A stretch of 64,000 bases of DNA from Merdimmobilis hominis (GCF_900104615.1 NZ_LT629939.1:1821071-1885070), one strand, 5' to 3'. Positions 33,850-43,540 are shown, numbered from the stretch's first letter. Notes: generated by a model from the sequence alone, not told the origin. Program-made: numbers and translations.

Positions 33850-33910
33850 AGAAAGGCTCCTTTGTCGTCGTTTGCACCGATTGTACCAGAAGAAGGGAGC
33901 GGGGTCAATC

Positions 33911-34582
33911 TCATTCCAGGAGTTTTTCCCTTAGGGAGGTGAGGATTTTCTTCTCCCGGCGGGAGACCTGCACCTGGGTGAGACCCAACACCTGAGCGGT
34001 CTGGGTTTGGGTCTTGCCAGAGAAGTAGCGCAGGACGATCAGCTTCCGGTCCTCCGGCGGGAGCTGGCCCACCACCTGTTTGAGGGAGAGAAGGTCGGAG
34101 ATCCGCTCCTCGGGGGAGGATACCGGCAGGTCGATCTGGCCGCCGCCTTCGTCATCGCTTTCGGTGAGGGAAAGGGGAGGGGAGGACACATTGAGGGCTT
34201 CCACCACATCCTCCTCCCGGATGTCCAGGGCCTTGGCCAGTTCCCCGATGGTGGGGTCCCGTCCCAAGCTGGCGGAGAGATGCTCCCGGGTGCGGGTCAC
34301 CTTGAGGGAGAGCTCCTTCAAGGTGCGGCTGACCTTGATGGCCCCACCGTCCCGGAATAGGCGGCGCATCTCTCCCAGGATCACCGGCACCGCATAGGTG
34401 GAAAACCGGACCCCCCGGTCGTAATCAAAGGCATCCGCCGCTTTCACCAGGCCGATGCACCCCGCCTGGAACAGGTCGTCGTACTCGATGCCCCGGCCTT
34501 TGAACCGGTGGGCACAGGAGTGGACCAGGCCCATGTTCTGTTCAATGACTTCCTCCCGGTTCCGCTCAGAAAGGCTAACCAT
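33911..34582 (-). CDS. sigF: RNA polymerase sporulation sigma factor SigF
   Basis: The 223-residue protein has sigma-70 regions 2, 3 and 4. Region 2 includes YDDLFQAGCIGLVKAADAFDYDRGVRFSTYA, region 3 the KVSRTLKEL to LAKALDIREEDV part, and region 4 ends with LGLTQVQVSRREKKIL. Gene order after spoIIAA and spoIIAB identifies it as sigma-F, the first forespore-specific factor. Its start overlaps the spoIIAB stop by 8 bases, so anti-sigma factor and sigma factor are made together. Confidence 0.96.
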   Translation of the reverse strand: MVSLSERNREEVIEQNMGLVHSCAHRFKGRGIEYDDLFQAGCIGLVKAADAFDYDRGVRFSTYAVPVILGEMRRLFRDGGAIKVSRTLKELSLKVTRTREHLSASLGRDPTIGELAKALDIREEDVVEALNVSSPPLSLTESDDEGGGQIDLPVSSPEERISDLLSLKQVVGQLPPEDRKLIVLRYFSGKTQTQTAQVLGLTQVQVSRREKKILTSLREKLLE

Positions 34583-35021
34583 TGGCCTCCCCCCGGGAGG
34601 TGATCTTCCGCTCCATGGTGACGGTGGTGCCCTTCCCCTCCTTGGAGGAGACTTTCACCTTGTCCATCAGGCTCTGCATCACTGCAAAACCCAGGCCGGC
34701 CCGCTCGCCGGTGGTGCAGGTGGTAAACAAAGGCTCCATGGCCGCCTTGATGTCGGGGATGCCGCAGCCCTTGTCCCGGACCCGGATGACCACCCGGTTG
34801 TCCGGGTAGATGTCGGCGGTGATGGTCACCGTGTTGATCTCATCCCGGTAGCCGTGGACAATGCAGTTGGTCACCGCCTCCGAAACGGCGGTTTTGATGT
34901 CGGAGAGCTCGTCCACCGTGGGATCCAGGGGGGCGATAAAGGCGCTGACGGCCATCCGGGCAAAGGATTCGTTGGCCGAGCGGCTGTCAAACTGTAATTT
35001 CATCCGGTTACTGGTTTTCAT
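34575..35021 (-). CDS. spoIIAB: Anti-sigma-F factor and protein kinase SpoIIAB
   Basis: The 148-residue protein is a GHKL-type kinase close to the 146 residues usual for SpoIIAB. ATP-site marks are EAVTNCIVHGY (N box), VRDKGCGIPD (G1) and ERAGLGFAVMQSLMD (G2). It binds and holds sigma-F and phosphorylates SpoIIAA. ATG 35021 is chosen because GGAGG lies 8 bases upstream; the frame is open for seven further codons. It overlaps spoIIAA by 14 bases and sigF by 8. Confidence 0.96.
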   Translation of the reverse strand: MKTSNRMKLQFDSRSANESFARMAVSAFIAPLDPTVDELSDIKTAVSEAVTNCIVHGYRDEINTVTITADIYPDNRVVIRVRDKGCGIPDIKAAMEPLFTTCTTGERAGLGFAVMQSLMDKVKVSSKEGKGTTVTMERKITSRGEANG

Positions 35022-35340
35022 GGCTGTCTCCTCCGTCGTCAAGGTTTGTCAATTTGGAAAGGCCGGCCACCTGCATCACCCGGCGCAGGGGGCGGGGAAT
35101 CCGCGCGATCTGCAGCTCGCCGCCCAGCTCCTGCATCAGGCGGTAACGGCCCATCACCAGGCCAATGCCGCTGCTGTCCATAAAGGTGACACCGGAAAAA
35201 TCGAGGATCAGCAGCTTTGGCTGCACCCGCTGGGCGGTCTCGTCAATTTCCTCCCGCATGGGGGCGGCGGTGTGGTGGTCAATTTCGCCGGAGAGATAAG
35301 CTGTGATTTGGTCGTCGAGAATCTGTAAACGAACCGGCAT
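35008..35340 (-). CDS. spoIIAA: Anti-anti-sigma factor SpoIIAA
   Basis: The 110-residue STAS-domain protein has the phosphorylation site motif in FMDSSGIGLVMGR, where the Ser is phosphorylated by SpoIIAB. Unphosphorylated SpoIIAA frees sigma-F after septation. ATG 35340 is chosen because AAAGGA lies 8 bases upstream; an upstream ATG at 35349 would sit right on that site. It is the first gene of the operon, behind a candidate sigma-H promoter. Confidence 0.95.
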   Translation of the reverse strand: MPVRLQILDDQITAYLSGEIDHHTAAPMREEIDETAQRVQPKLLILDFSGVTFMDSSGIGLVMGRYRLMQELGGELQIARIPRPLRRVMQVAGLSKLTNLDDGGDSHENQ

Positions 35341-35359
35341 GTTGTTCATCCTTTCGCTT

Positions 35360-35388
35360 GAATTCAGTCCAGTGGGAGGTTGTCCTAA
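35360..35388 (-). promoter_or_regulatory. Candidate sigma-H promoter of the spoIIA operon
   Basis: Minus-strand TTAGGACAA (35388-35380) and ACTGAATTC (35368-35360) resemble the sigma-H consensus RNAGGAWWW and RNNGAATWW, 11 bases apart. It sits between the folC terminator and spoIIAA. The leader would be only about 15 bases, which is short, so this is a candidate. Confidence 0.45.
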
Positions 35389-35399
35389 AAAAGGGCAAC

Positions 35400-35434
35400 A
35401 AAAAAATCCCCTATCCATAAGGATAGAGGATTTT
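35400..35434 (-). terminator. Terminator of folC
   Basis: Minus-strand 14-bp stem AAAATCCTCTATCC/GGATAGGGGATTTT (one G-U pair), loop TTAT, ending in a run of T. Confidence 0.85.
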
Positions 35435-35497
35435 GAGTGAGAGGTTTGCCGCACCGAGGGGGAAAAACCGGTCATCCGGTGGGAGATCCCGTCGGGT

Positions 35498-36793
35498 TTA
35501 GCGGGTTTTGGAAGCTTCCGCCAATTCCTTGGCGATGGGGCGCAGGTCGCTGGCCAGGTAAAGGGAACCGCAGACGACCAGGGCCTCCCCCGGTTCCAAC
35601 TGAGCCAGGGCGTCTTTGAGGCCCTCCTGGGCGGATTCCCGGAAATCCACCTGGCCGCAGTGCCGGCGGCAGATGGCCGCCAAGGATTCCCCCGTGTGGG
35701 AGCGGGGGTTGGAGGCGGAGACCGCCATCACCCGGCTGACTTTGGGAAGCAGGAGGGAGAGGGCCTGTTCACAGTCCTTGTCCCGCATCATGGCGATGAC
35801 CCCATAGACCTTTTGCCCGGGAACCAGATCGAGGGCGGCGGCCAGGGCGGCCAGGCCTGACGGGTTGTGGGCGCCGTCCAGGATGACCAAGGGGTCGCGG
35901 CAGAGGATCTCCATCCGGGCGGGGAACCGAACCCCGGCAATGCCGTCCTGGATGGCGGCATCTGGGATAACAAAGCCCAGTTCCCGCAGCTGGAAGAGGG
36001 TTTCCACCGCGGTGATACAGTTGAGAATTTGGTGTTTGCCGATCAGTGGCACCCGGAGGGCCAGGCCTTTGTAGTCCATCTCCTCCCCGAAGAGGTCCAT
36101 TTTGCGGAGGGTTACCGCCTGGGGGTCTGGGAGGGTGAGGGTGCAGGAGAGTTCTTTTGCTTTTTTGCGGATCACCGCCATAGCTTCCGGGTCCTGATCC
36201 GGGTAGGCCACCACCCGTCCTCCTGGGCGGAAGATGCCGCACTTCTGGGCGGCGATCTCCCCCAAGGTGTCCCCCAGCACATCGGTGTGGTCGTAACCGA
36301 TGGAAGTGATCACCGATACGAGGGCCCGGTCGATGACATTGGTGGGATCGATCCGGCCGCCCAGTCCCACCTCCAGCACCACAATATCCGCCTGCTTCCG
36401 GGAGTACCACACCATGGCGATGGCGGTCACCGTCTCAAACTCGGTGCACCGTTCCCCCAGGGCATCCAGGGATTCCACCGCCTCTTTGACCGAAGCGGTT
36501 ACCTGGGCGAGTTCTTCCTTGGGGATTATCTGGCCGTCCAGCTGGATCCTCTCCCGGAACTCGATGACATAGGGGGAGATGAAAAGACCGGTGTGGTAAC
36601 CAGCCTTGGTGAGGGCGGCGGCGGTGTAGGTGGAGGTGGAACCCTTGCCGTTGGTTCCGGCCACGTGGACAAATTTCAGCTGTTTGTGGGGATTGCCCAG
36701 CCGTTCCAGCAGGTGGGTGATGTTGCGCAGTTCCACCTTTTGGCCCACGGCGTGGCGGCTGTGTATGAAGGCGAGGGCCTGTTGATCGTTCAA
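35498..36793 (-). CDS. folC: Folylpolyglutamate synthase / dihydrofolate synthase
   Basis: The 431-residue protein is a Mur ligase-type enzyme: P-loop VAGTNGKGSTS near residue 46, SPYVIEFRERIQLDG, EVGLGGRIDPTNVI, SIGYDHTDVLG and DGAHNP, which together identify FolC. It adds glutamate to folates. Two starts compete: GTG 36802 with AGGA only one base away, and TTG 36793 with the same site 10 bases away. TTG 36793 is preferred because the protein then begins MNDQQALAFIHS, like family members. A promoter candidate (TTGCAA-N17-TACCAT) lies near 36870-36840. Confidence 0.93.
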   Translation of the reverse strand: MNDQQALAFIHSRHAVGQKVELRNITHLLERLGNPHKQLKFVHVAGTNGKGSTSTYTAAALTKAGYHTGLFISPYVIEFRERIQLDGQIIPKEELAQVTASVKEAVESLDALGERCTEFETVTAIAMVWYSRKQADIVVLEVGLGGRIDPTNVIDRALVSVITSIGYDHTDVLGDTLGEIAAQKCGIFRPGGRVVAYPDQDPEAMAVIRKKAKELSCTLTLPDPQAVTLRKMDLFGEEMDYKGLALRVPLIGKHQILNCITAVETLFQLRELGFVIPDAAIQDGIAGVRFPARMEILCRDPLVILDGAHNPSGLAALAAALDLVPGQKVYGVIAMMRDKDCEQALSLLLPKVSRVMAVSASNPRSHTGESLAAICRRHCGQVDFRESAQEGLKDALAQLEPGEALVVCGSLYLASDLRPIAKELAEASKTR

Positions 36794-36883
36794 ATGTATC
36801 ACGTCCTATACATGGTTGGATTGAAGTGGCATAGCTCTCTTTCCCTCCATGGTACTACAGCAGGATGGCTTTTGCAAGGCGGT

Positions 36884-36912
36884 TTGACAGGGTTTATAGC
36901 TTGTGTTAGGCT
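36884..36912 (+). promoter_or_regulatory. Promoter of the lipoprotein gene at 36973
   Basis: TTGACA (36884-36889) and TAGGCT (36907-36912) are 17 bases apart, about 60 bases before the start codon. Confidence 0.55.
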
Positions 36913-36972
36913 AGGGGAAAAGCCTACAGGGCAAAAAGTTGTGCCGGCATGGCAAAGAAGGAGGAACAGCAG

Positions 36973-37557
36973 ATGAAAAAGAAGAGCATTCTCGCTTGCG
37001 GATTGGCGCTGATCCTGTTGGCGGGTTGCGCCCAGAGGGACGAGGGCGCAGGAGAAGCGCCGCGGGAGGAGCCCCTTTCCACGGCATCCCAGATGGAAGG
37101 GGAATCCTCAATCCCAGAAGATTCCTACCAAATCCTGCTGGGGGAATTTTCTTTTTGGTTCCCCAAAGAAGGGTTTTCCTATGGGATGACCGAACCGGTG
37201 GTGGCTAAGGAGGGCATCTTGTACAGCGATGCCGGTGAATCGGCAAGGGTGGTTGCAGAGCTGATCTCTGTCAGCCCCATCGCGGATTCCGATTCCCCGT
37301 TCTTGGCCTGTGACCAGTTGTATTCAGAAGCCGAAAACACCTGGGAATCCACCTTTGGGGAATATGCGGGGAAGGGGTACCTGATCCAGAAGCCGATTAC
37401 AGAAGGAGCTGTGGGCGGTTATGACAACACGGTTTTTTACTGCATCGCCGTGGAAGATCAACTGGTCACCATCGCTTTTTACCCTGCCTTTGGCCTTGGG
37501 ATCGGCACCCAGAGGGAGGAGTTTGAAACGGTTTTAAGCACCATTCAAAAAGCATAA
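36973..37557 (+). CDS. Lipoprotein of unknown function
   Basis: The 194-residue protein has a signal peptide with lipobox LLAGC (Cys about residue 19), an acidic linker rich in Glu, Pro and Ser, and a C-terminal domain of about 140 residues with FSFWFPKEGFSYG and TQREEFETVLSTI. The end resembles the final helix of PsbP-like or LolA-like lipoproteins but this is not a firm match. ATG 36973 has GGAGGA 6-7 bases upstream. It has its own promoter and terminator, isolated between folC and valS on the opposite strand. Confidence 0.75.
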   Translation: MKKKSILACGLALILLAGCAQRDEGAGEAPREEPLSTASQMEGESSIPEDSYQILLGEFSFWFPKEGFSYGMTEPVVAKEGILYSDAGESARVVAELISVSPIADSDSPFLACDQLYSEAENTWESTFGEYAGKGYLIQKPITEGAVGGYDNTVFYCIAVEDQLVTIAFYPAFGLGIGTQREEFETVLSTIQKA

Positions 37558-37663
37558 CCCCCTCCTGAGCGGCTATTCCTTCATCCTTTTGGGGCGGAGT
37601 CCCTAGTGGTGCGGTTGATGCTGCGCCGTCAAAGCTCCCCTGCCTGCTATTGGCCTTTTCATC

Positions 37664-37709
37664 AAAAGAGGGGGAGGCTCCCATGTGGGAGCCTCCCCCT
37701 CTTTTGTTT
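37664..37709 (+). terminator. Long perfect hairpin terminator between the lipoprotein gene and valS
   Basis: A perfect 20-bp inverted repeat (37664-37683 with 37686-37705) with almost no loop; A-tract on one side, T-tract on the other. It may act in both directions. Confidence 0.8.
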
Positions 37710-37820
37710 GATGAAGCCACAGCGCTGGAAACAGGAACAGCGCCCGCCTTGTTTGGGCGAGCGCGCTCCACGCATTCCGGCTGGTCCCCCTCCTGGGATC
37801 AAGCGCTGTCTCTTTTTTCT

Positions 37821-40448
37821 CTATTTGCTGAAAGCCGCAATGCTCTGTTCAATCTTTTGGAGTTTTTCCTGGGCTTTGGCCAGCTTTTCCCGCTCGTTCT
37901 CAATGACCTTGGCGGGTGCTTTGGCCACAAACCCTTCGTTGGAGAGCTTCTTCATGACAAACTCAATGTCCTTTTCGCAGGAGGCTTTCTCCTTGGCCAG
38001 GCGGGCCAGTTCCTTCTCCCGGTCGATCAGCTCATCCATGGGGATAAACACCCGGGCGGAGTCGGTGATCACCTGTACGGCGCCGGGCATATCGTAGTGC
38101 TCCTCTACTTCCACAGTGGAGGCAGAGGCCAGACGCTGGAAGAAGAGGGCGCTGGCCAGGAAGGTTTCAGCGAACTTGGTTTCGATGAAGAGGCTGGCCT
38201 TCTTGCTCGGGGGGACGTTCATCTCGGTGCGGACGTTGCGCACTGCCTTGATGGCGTCCATCACCCGGGTAAATTCTGCCTCCTCAGCGGCGTAGTTGAG
38301 GGATTCCTCCCAAACGGGCCATTGGGCGATCATGATGGATTCCCCTTGGTGGGGCAGAGCCTGCCAAATCTCCTCAGTGATAAAGGGCATAAAGGGATGC
38401 AGCAGCTTGAGGGTGCCGCTCATCACATACACCAGCACCCGCAGGGCGCCCATGGCGGTGCCGCCGCCGGCCTGGAGCCGGGGTTTGGTCAGCTCGATGT
38501 ACCAGTCGCAGAACACATCCCAGATGAAGTCATAGAGTTTGGAGACAGCCACGCCCAGCTCGAATTTTTCCAGGTTGTCGGTGACCTCAGCCACCAGGCG
38601 GTTGTACTGGGAGAGGATCCACTTGTCCTCGGTGGAGAGCTCCGCAGGGAGGGTAAGGTCGAAGTCATCCCCCTCAGGCAGGTTCATCAGGATGTAGCGG
38701 GAGGCGTTCCAGATCTTGTTGGCAAAGTTCCGGCTGGCTTTGACCTTGTCGTCGCTGAACCGCATGTCGTTGCCCGGGCTGTTGTTGGTGGCCAGGGTAA
38801 ACCGCAGGGCGTCGGCGCCGTATTGGTCGATAATCTCCAAGGGATCAATGCCGTTGCCCAGGGATTTGCTCATCTTTCGGCCTTGGGCATCCCGGACGAT
38901 GCCGTGGATCAAAACGGTGTCAAAGGGGGTTTTGCCGGTGTGCTCCAAACCGGAGAAGATCATCCGCGCCACCCAGAAGAAGATGATGTCATACCCGGTG
39001 ACCAGGGTGTTGGTGGGGTAGAAGTACTCCATCTCCGGGGTTTTGTCCGGCCAGCCCAGGGTGGAGAAGGGCCACAGGGCAGAGGAGAACCAGGTGTCCA
39101 GGGTGTCGGGGTCCTGGGTGAGATGGGTGCCGCCGCATTTGGGGCAGCAGGAGGGATCTTCCCGGGAGACGATCAGTTCGCCGCAGTCGTCGCAGTACCA
39201 GGCGGGGATCCGGTGGCCCCACCACAGCTGGCGGGAGATGCACCAATCCTTGATGTTTTCCATCCAGTTGTAGTAGATCTTGTCAAACCGCTGGGGGACA
39301 AATTTGGTGTCGCCATTGCGCACCGCCTCAATGGCAGGTTCGGCCAAGGGGGCCATCCGCACAAACCACTGTTTGGAGATGCGGGGCTCCACCACGCTGC
39401 CGCAGCGGTAACAGGTGCCCACGTTGTGCTTGTAGGGCTCAGTCTTGAGAAGCCAGCCGCCCTCTTCCAGATCCGATACTACCTGTTTGCGGGCTTCCTC
39501 CCGGGAGAGGCCGCAGTATTTGCCGGCGTTCTCGTTGAGGGAGGCGTCGGGGTTCATGGTGTTGATGATGGGCAGGTTGTGGCGCAGGCCCACTTCAAAG
39601 TCGTTGGGGTCGTGGGCGGGGGTGATCTTCACCACACCGGTGCCGAAGTCCATCTCCACATAGGTATCTGCCACAATGGGGATCTCCCGGCCCATGAGGG
39701 GCAGGATGGCGGTTTTGCCCACCAAATCTTTGTACCGCTCATCGTCGGGGTGGACGGCAAGGGCCACGTCGCCCAGCATGGTCTCGGGACGGGTGGTGGC
39801 CACTTCCAGGTAACCGGTTCCATCGGCCAGGGGGTATTTGATATGCCAGAAGAAGCCGTCTTTTTCCTCATACTCTACCTCGGCGTCGGAGATGGAGGTC
39901 AGGCAGTCGGGGCACCAGTTGATGATCCGCTCGCCCCGGTAGATGAGGCCCTTCTCATACAGCTTGACAAACACTTCCCGGACAGCTTTGGAACAGCCTT
40001 CGTCCAGGGTGAACCGCTGCCGGTCCCAGTCGCAGGAGGAACCCATCTTCTTCTGCTGCTCGATAATCCGGTTGCCATAGGTCTCCTTCCAGGCCCAGGC
40101 GCGCTCAAGGAAGCCATCCCGGCCAAGATCCTCTTTGGAGAGGCCCTCCTGTTTCATAGCGGCGACGATCTTGGCCTCGGTGGCAATGGAGGCGTGGTCG
40201 GTGCCGGGGAGCCAGAGGGCGCTGTAGCCCTGCATCCGGCGGAAGCGGATGAGCACATCCTGGAAGGTGGCGTCCAGGGCGTGGCCCATGTGGAGCTGGC
40301 CGGTGATGTTGGGCGGGGGCATCATAATGGTGTAGGGTTTTTTATTGGGGTCGACCTGGGCTTTGAAGTAGCCGCCATCCTGCCAAAATTGGTAGGTGCG
40401 GTCTTCCACCTGTTTGGGGTCGTAGAGCTTTTCCAGTTCTTTTCGCAT
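37821..40448 (-). CDS. valS: Valine--tRNA ligase
   Basis: The 875-residue protein is a class I aminoacyl-tRNA synthetase. [17 protein letters not shown] holds the HIGH-like motif, and [11 protein letters not shown] holds KMSKS. The editing domain has the [11 protein letters not shown] segment, and a C-terminal coiled-coil arm ([18 protein letters not shown]) is typical of ValRS. It charges tRNA-Val. ATG 40448 is chosen with GGAGT about 8-10 bases upstream. Expression is controlled by a T-box leader. A 1002-codon open frame on the opposite strand is a codon-bias shadow. Confidence 0.97.
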   Translation of the reverse strand: MRKELEKLYDPKQVEDRTYQFWQDGGYFKAQVDPNKKPYTIMMPPPNITGQLHMGHALDATFQDVLIRFRRMQGYSALWLPGTDHASIATEAKIVAAMKQEGLSKEDLGRDGFLERAWAWKETYGNRIIEQQKKMGSSCDWDRQRFTLDEGCSKAVREVFVKLYEKGLIYRGERIINWCPDCLTSISDAEVEYEEKDGFFWHIKYPLADGTGYLEVATTRPETMLGDVALAVHPDDERYKDLVGKTAILPLMGREIPIVADTYVEMDFGTGVVKITPAHDPNDFEVGLRHNLPIINTMNPDASLNENAGKYCGLSREEARKQVVSDLEEGGWLLKTEPYKHNVGTCYRCGSVVEPRISKQWFVRMAPLAEPAIEAVRNGDTKFVPQRFDKIYYNWMENIKDWCISRQLWWGHRIPAWYCDDCGELIVSREDPSCCPKCGGTHLTQDPDTLDTWFSSALWPFSTLGWPDKTPEMEYFYPTNTLVTGYDIIFFWVARMIFSGLEHTGKTPFDTVLIHGIVRDAQGRKMSKSLGNGIDPLEIIDQYGADALRFTLATNNSPGNDMRFSDDKVKASRNFANKIWNASRYILMNLPEGDDFDLTLPAELSTEDKWILSQYNRLVAEVTDNLEKFELGVAVSKLYDFIWDVFCDWYIELTKPRLQAGGGTAMGALRVLVYVMSGTLKLLHPFMPFITEEIWQALPHQGESIMIAQWPVWEESLNYAAEEAEFTRVMDAIKAVRNVRTEMNVPPSKKASLFIETKFAETFLASALFFQRLASASTVEVEEHYDMPGAVQVITDSARVFIPMDELIDREKELARLAKEKASCEKDIEFVMKKLSNEGFVAKAPAKVIENEREKLAKAQEKLQKIEQSIAAFSK

Positions 40449-40512
40449 AAGACAACTCCTTTTCTGCCGCCTTGCGGGGAGGCGGGCGGGGATATTCCTT
40501 TTTGGATACAAC

Positions 40513-40795
40513 AAAAAAGGCCCGCCCCAAGCATTTTCTGCTTAGGGCGAACCGTTTGGTCCGTGGTACCACCTAACTTCGGGCAAGCTGCCCGCACTCT
40601 GCCGATACATTCATATCGCTTTCCCGGTAACGGTGGAAACTCCGGTGGAGCCTACTGAGGCTTGTGCCCGTTGGGTCCACGGCTCGAAAGCTACTTCCAC
40701 ACCGCCCTCACGAAGATTTTCACCAGCCATCTTCTCTCTGTGCTTTGGAAGGGTGTGTACTCCTCTTTGTCAACGCCATTTTACTATATCATCTT
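40513..40795 (-). promoter_or_regulatory. T-box riboswitch of valS (tRNA-Val sensing)
   Basis: The minus-strand leader has all main T-box parts. Stem I begins near AAAGAGGAGTAC and includes a specifier region GGAAGTAGC, whose GTA is a valine codon. The T-box sequence AGGTGGTACCACGG lies at about 40574-40561. The terminator stem GCCCTAAGCA/TGCTTGGGGC (40548-40524) ends in six T (40518-40513). Uncharged tRNA-Val should bind specifier and T-box and favour the antiterminator, which turns valS on. Confidence 0.93.
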
Positions 40796-40796
40796 T

Positions 40797-40825
40797 ATCT
40801 TACCCCGGAAAGGGGGCGATGTCAA
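40797..40825 (-). promoter_or_regulatory. Promoter of the valS T-box leader
   Basis: TTGACA (40825-40820) and TAAGAT (40802-40797) are 17 bases apart on the minus strand, putting the start near 40790. Confidence 0.7.
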
Positions 40826-40999
40826 GCGGGGAGAAAAATTTTTTGCCAGGGCGGAATCAAAACCGCTGCAGCGGATCGGGAAAGGGAGAAGGCCGAAATA
40901 GGAGGGGGGCAGCCCTCCGGCTATTTTCACAATCCCAAAGCCCCTTGGCGATGGGAAATTGGCACAGGGGCGAAAAAAGTGGAAACACAGTAAAATCAG

Positions 41000-41028
41000 T
41001 TGATTTTTTAACCCAATCATGGCAAAAT
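41000..41028 (+). promoter_or_regulatory. Promoter candidate of guaA
   Basis: TTGATT (41000-41005) and CAAAAT (41023-41028) are 17 bases apart, 47 bases before the ATG. The 170 bases between this and the valS promoter hold no recognisable purine riboswitch. Confidence 0.45.
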
Positions 41029-41074
41029 GGAAAAAAGAAACTTTTTGAAATCTGTTAAGAAAGTCGGGGAAGCT

Positions 41075-42607
41075 ATGACACATCAATTTGTATTGGTTCT
41101 GGATTTTGGCGGACAGTACAATCAGCTGATCGCCCGCCGCGTCCGTGAATGCGGTGTATATTGCGAGGTTCATCCCTATTCCACGCCCCTGGAAAAAATC
41201 AAGGAGATGAACCCCATCGGCATCATCTTTACCGGTGGTCCCAACAGCGTGTACGACGAGAACTCTCCGAAAGTCGATCCCGCCATCTTTGAGATGGGCG
41301 TTCCGATTTTGGGCCTGTGCTACGGCTGCCAGTTGACGGCCCAGCTGTTGGGTGGTTCGGTGAAATCCGCTCCCAATAAGGAGTTTGGCAAGACCGAGAC
41401 CAGATTTAACAACCAATCCAAGGTGTTTGGGAACCTGCCGGAGAGCGGCATCACCTGGATGAGCCACAACGACTATGTGGATGCCATGCCTACCGGATTT
41501 ACCTCGGTGGCTCAAACGGATGACTGCCCTGTGGCGGCGATGGAAAATGCAGAGCGAAAAATTTACTGCTTCCAGTACCATCCCGAAGTCAATCACACGG
41601 AAAATGGGATCAAAATGATCCGCAACTTCCTCTTTGAAGTCTGCGGTGCCAAAGGCGATTGGTCTATGGGGGATTACGCCAAAACCGCCGTTGAGAATAT
41701 CCGTAAGCAGGTGGGCAACGGCAAGGTTCTGCTGGCCCTTTCCGGCGGCGTGGATAGCTCTGTGGTGGCTAAGCTGTTGGAGAAAGCAGTGGGCAGCCAG
41801 CTGACCTGCATTTTTGTGGATCACGGCCTGATGCGCAAAAACGAAGGCGATGAAGTGGAAGCAGTCTTTGCCGGCGGCCCGGTCAACTTTGTCCGGGTCA
41901 ATGCAGGGGAGCGGTTTTTAGCCAAATTGGCTGGGGTCACCGAGCCGGAGAAAAAGCGCAAGATCATCGGCGAGGAGTTTATCCGCGTTTTTGAAGAAGA
42001 GGGCAAAAAGATCGGCAAGGTGGACTTCCTGGCACAGGGGACGATCTACCCCGATGTCATCGAATCCGGCGCCGGCGATGCCGCCGTTATCAAAAGCCAT
42101 CACAACGTGGGTGGACTGCCTGACTATGTGGATTTTAAAGAAATTGTGGAGCCTCTGCGCCTCCTGTTTAAGGATGAGGTCCGCGCTTTGGGCAAAGAGT
42201 TGGGCTTGCCAGATTACCTAGTGTGGAGACAGCCTTTCCCAGGGCCTGGCCTTGCCATCCGGGTCATCGGCGAAATTACCGAGGAGAAGCTGTCCATCCT
42301 GCGGGATGCGGATTGGATTTTCCGGGATGAAATCGCCAAGGCTGGCCTTGACCGGGATATCAACCAATATTTTGCTGTACTGACCAACATGCGGTCGGTG
42401 GGAGTCATGGGCGATGGAAGAACCTATGATTACACTTTGGCCCTTCGTGGGGTTACCACCACCGATTTCATGACTGCTAATTGGGCTAGAATTCCTTATG
42501 AGGTGCTGGAGAAGGCTTCTAGCCGGATCATCAATGAAGTCAGCGGCATCAACCGTATTGTGTATGATATCACCTCCAAACCCCCGGCAACTATTGAGTG
42601 GGAGTGA
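41075..42607 (+). CDS. guaA: GMP synthase (glutamine-hydrolysing)
   Basis: The 510-residue protein has the expected order. The glutamine amidotransferase domain shows [15 protein letters not shown] with the nucleophilic Cys and [10 protein letters not shown] with His-Glu. Then comes the ATP pyrophosphatase P-loop [10 protein letters not shown]. The dimerisation domain ends in KPPATIEWE. It converts XMP to GMP. ATG 41075 is chosen by family length; its ribosome binding site (GGGGAAG) is weak. The last 12 bases are an attachment core for the integrated elements that follow, so integration keeps the C-terminus -EWE and the stop codon intact. Confidence 0.97.
   Translation: MTHQFVLVLDFGGQYNQLIARRVRECGVYCEVHPYSTPLEKIKEMNPIGIIFTGGPNSVYDENSPKVDPAIFEMGVPILGLCYGCQLTAQLLGGSVKSAPNKEFGKTETRFNNQSKVFGNLPESGITWMSHNDYVDAMPTGFTSVAQTDDCPVAAMENAERKIYCFQYHPEVNHTENGIKMIRNFLFEVCGAKGDWSMGDYAKTAVENIRKQVGNGKVLLALSGGVDSSVVAKLLEKAVGSQLTCIFVDHGLMRKNEGDEVEAVFAGGPVNFVRVNAGERFLAKLAGVTEPEKKRKIIGEEFIRVFEEEGKKIGKVDFLAQGTIYPDVIESGAGDAAVIKSHHNVGGLPDYVDFKEIVEPLRLLFKDEVRALGKELGLPDYLVWRQPFPGPGLAIRVIGEITEEKLSILRDADWIFRDEIAKAGLDRDINQYFAVLTNMRSVGVMGDGRTYDYTLALRGVTTTDFMTANWARIPYEVLEKASSRIINEVSGINRIVYDITSKPPATIEWE
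42596..42607 (+). repeat. att core 1 (left end of element 1, guaA 3' end)
   Basis: GAGTGGGAGTGA encodes the last residues of GuaA (EWE, stop). Near-identical 12-mers lie at 50606 and 62579. It marks the junction between chromosome and element 1. Confidence 0.85.
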
Positions 42608-42666
42608 TTTTTTGAAACTCCGAACCCGTTGTGGCACAACGATTTTACGGTTTTATATCTCTCTTT

Positions 42667-42684
42667 TGATAACGATTTGATAAC
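42667..42684 (+). repeat. Left arm repeats of element 1
   Basis: TGATAAC occurs at 42667-42673 and 42678-42684 (11-bp period), 71 bp inside att core 1. The right end of the same element has CGATAAC/TGATAAC at 50487-50504. Likely arm-type integrase sites. Confidence 0.7.
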
Positions 42685-42775
42685 GCTCCCCATATACCGT
42701 ATCATTCTATATTCCCACTGGATTGCGGGTAAAGAATGCTTTTTTACGGCTTATAAGTGAGGACAACCATATTAG

Positions 42776-42815
42776 AAAGCCCTTACCGATGGCAACGTCG
42801 GTAAGGGCTTTTGCT
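42776..42815. terminator. Terminator at the left end of element 1
   Basis: Perfect 14-bp stem AAAGCCCTTACCGA/TCGGTAAGGGCTTT with an 8-base loop, next to the stop of the minus-strand XRE gene; works in either direction. Confidence 0.8.
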
Positions 42816-42817
42816 GT

Positions 42818-43351
42818 CTATTCGTCTATGTCAAGCCTGTCCCGGAACGCTTCTACCAGAAAATCGCTCAACTCTTTGGAGGGGACTTTGGCCCAGCGGT
42901 GAGTGGTGTCGTACTTGGGGTAGTTGTACCGCCAGCGGTCATAGTCTTCCCTGGTGATCTCCCCGGCCTCCAGCTTCTTGGCCTGCTCCGCCCAGGCGGA
43001 CAGCATATCAAGCATATTGGTATAGGTCTTGCCTTTGGATTTGTCCAGACGCAGACAAACCTCGCCGTCAATCTCCCCAATAGTCAGCCCCCGAATATCC
43101 TCCAAAGCAAAGAGGGTGTGCATCAGGCCGATGTCGGTATCTATGTCAGGGACGGTCAGGGCATCAGGGGAAATATCAAAGAAGTCAGCCAGTGTCTTTG
43201 TCAGGTCGGCCTTGGGGGTGCGGCTCCCGGTTTCATACTGTGCCATACGCACATCGGCGGAGCGTTCCGGGAAACCCACCACCATGCCAAGATACTTCTG
43301 TGTGATGCCCTTCATGTTGCGGAAGAAACGAATACGTTCACCAATCGCCAT
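42818..43351 (-). CDS. XRE-family repressor of element 1
   Basis: The 177-residue protein has an N-terminal helix-turn-helix (IGERIRFFRNMKGITQKYLG, then RMAQYETGSRTPK) and a C-terminal part with SPDALTVPDID and EITREDYDRWRYNYP. It is clearly homologous to the element 2 regulator at 51179. ATG 43351 is used, 9 bases after GGAG; the open frame extends upstream without a site. It is transcribed divergently from the excisionase-integrase genes, as expected for a repressor of excision. The C-terminal part keeps a DYDRW-type segment in both elements. Confidence 0.87.
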   Translation of the reverse strand: MAIGERIRFFRNMKGITQKYLGMVVGFPERSADVRMAQYETGSRTPKADLTKTLADFFDISPDALTVPDIDTDIGLMHTLFALEDIRGLTIGEIDGEVCLRLDKSKGKTYTNMLDMLSAWAEQAKKLEAGEITREDYDRWRYNYPKYDTTHRWAKVPSKELSDFLVEAFRDRLDIDE

Positions 43352-43388
43352 AACTGCCAACTCCAATCTATGTAATGGGGACACTTGA

Positions 43389-43489
43389 AGTATAACAGAT
43401 ATGTTTAGACCAGTCAAGAGAAAAATAAATAAATTTGTTTATATTTTCTCGTTGGAAGGTCTTGACATAACGGAATAGAGTTAGTATAA
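43389..43489. promoter_or_regulatory. Divergent promoters of element 1 (repressor and excisionase-integrase)
   Basis: Minus strand: TTGACT (43417-43412) and TATACT (43394-43389), spacer 17. Plus strand: perfect TTGACA (43461-43466) and TATAAT (43484-43489), spacer 17. The segment TAAACATATCTG inside the minus promoter is kept in element 2, and CGTTAA is repeated twice after the plus -10; both are operator candidates. Confidence 0.8.
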
Positions 43490-43540
43490 TAGGACTACGT
43501 TAAGCAAATAGCGTTAAATCAAAAGAAAGGAGGAATCCAT

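Noticed and set aside
37650-40658. Open frame of 1002 codons on the plus strand
   Set aside because: It lies opposite valS, whose motifs are all present. The long frame follows from GC-rich codon use, shows no domain, and crosses the T-box terminator.
40830-41074. Possible purine riboswitch upstream of guaA
   Set aside because: The conserved purine-aptamer loops were not found; only a promoter candidate is supported.
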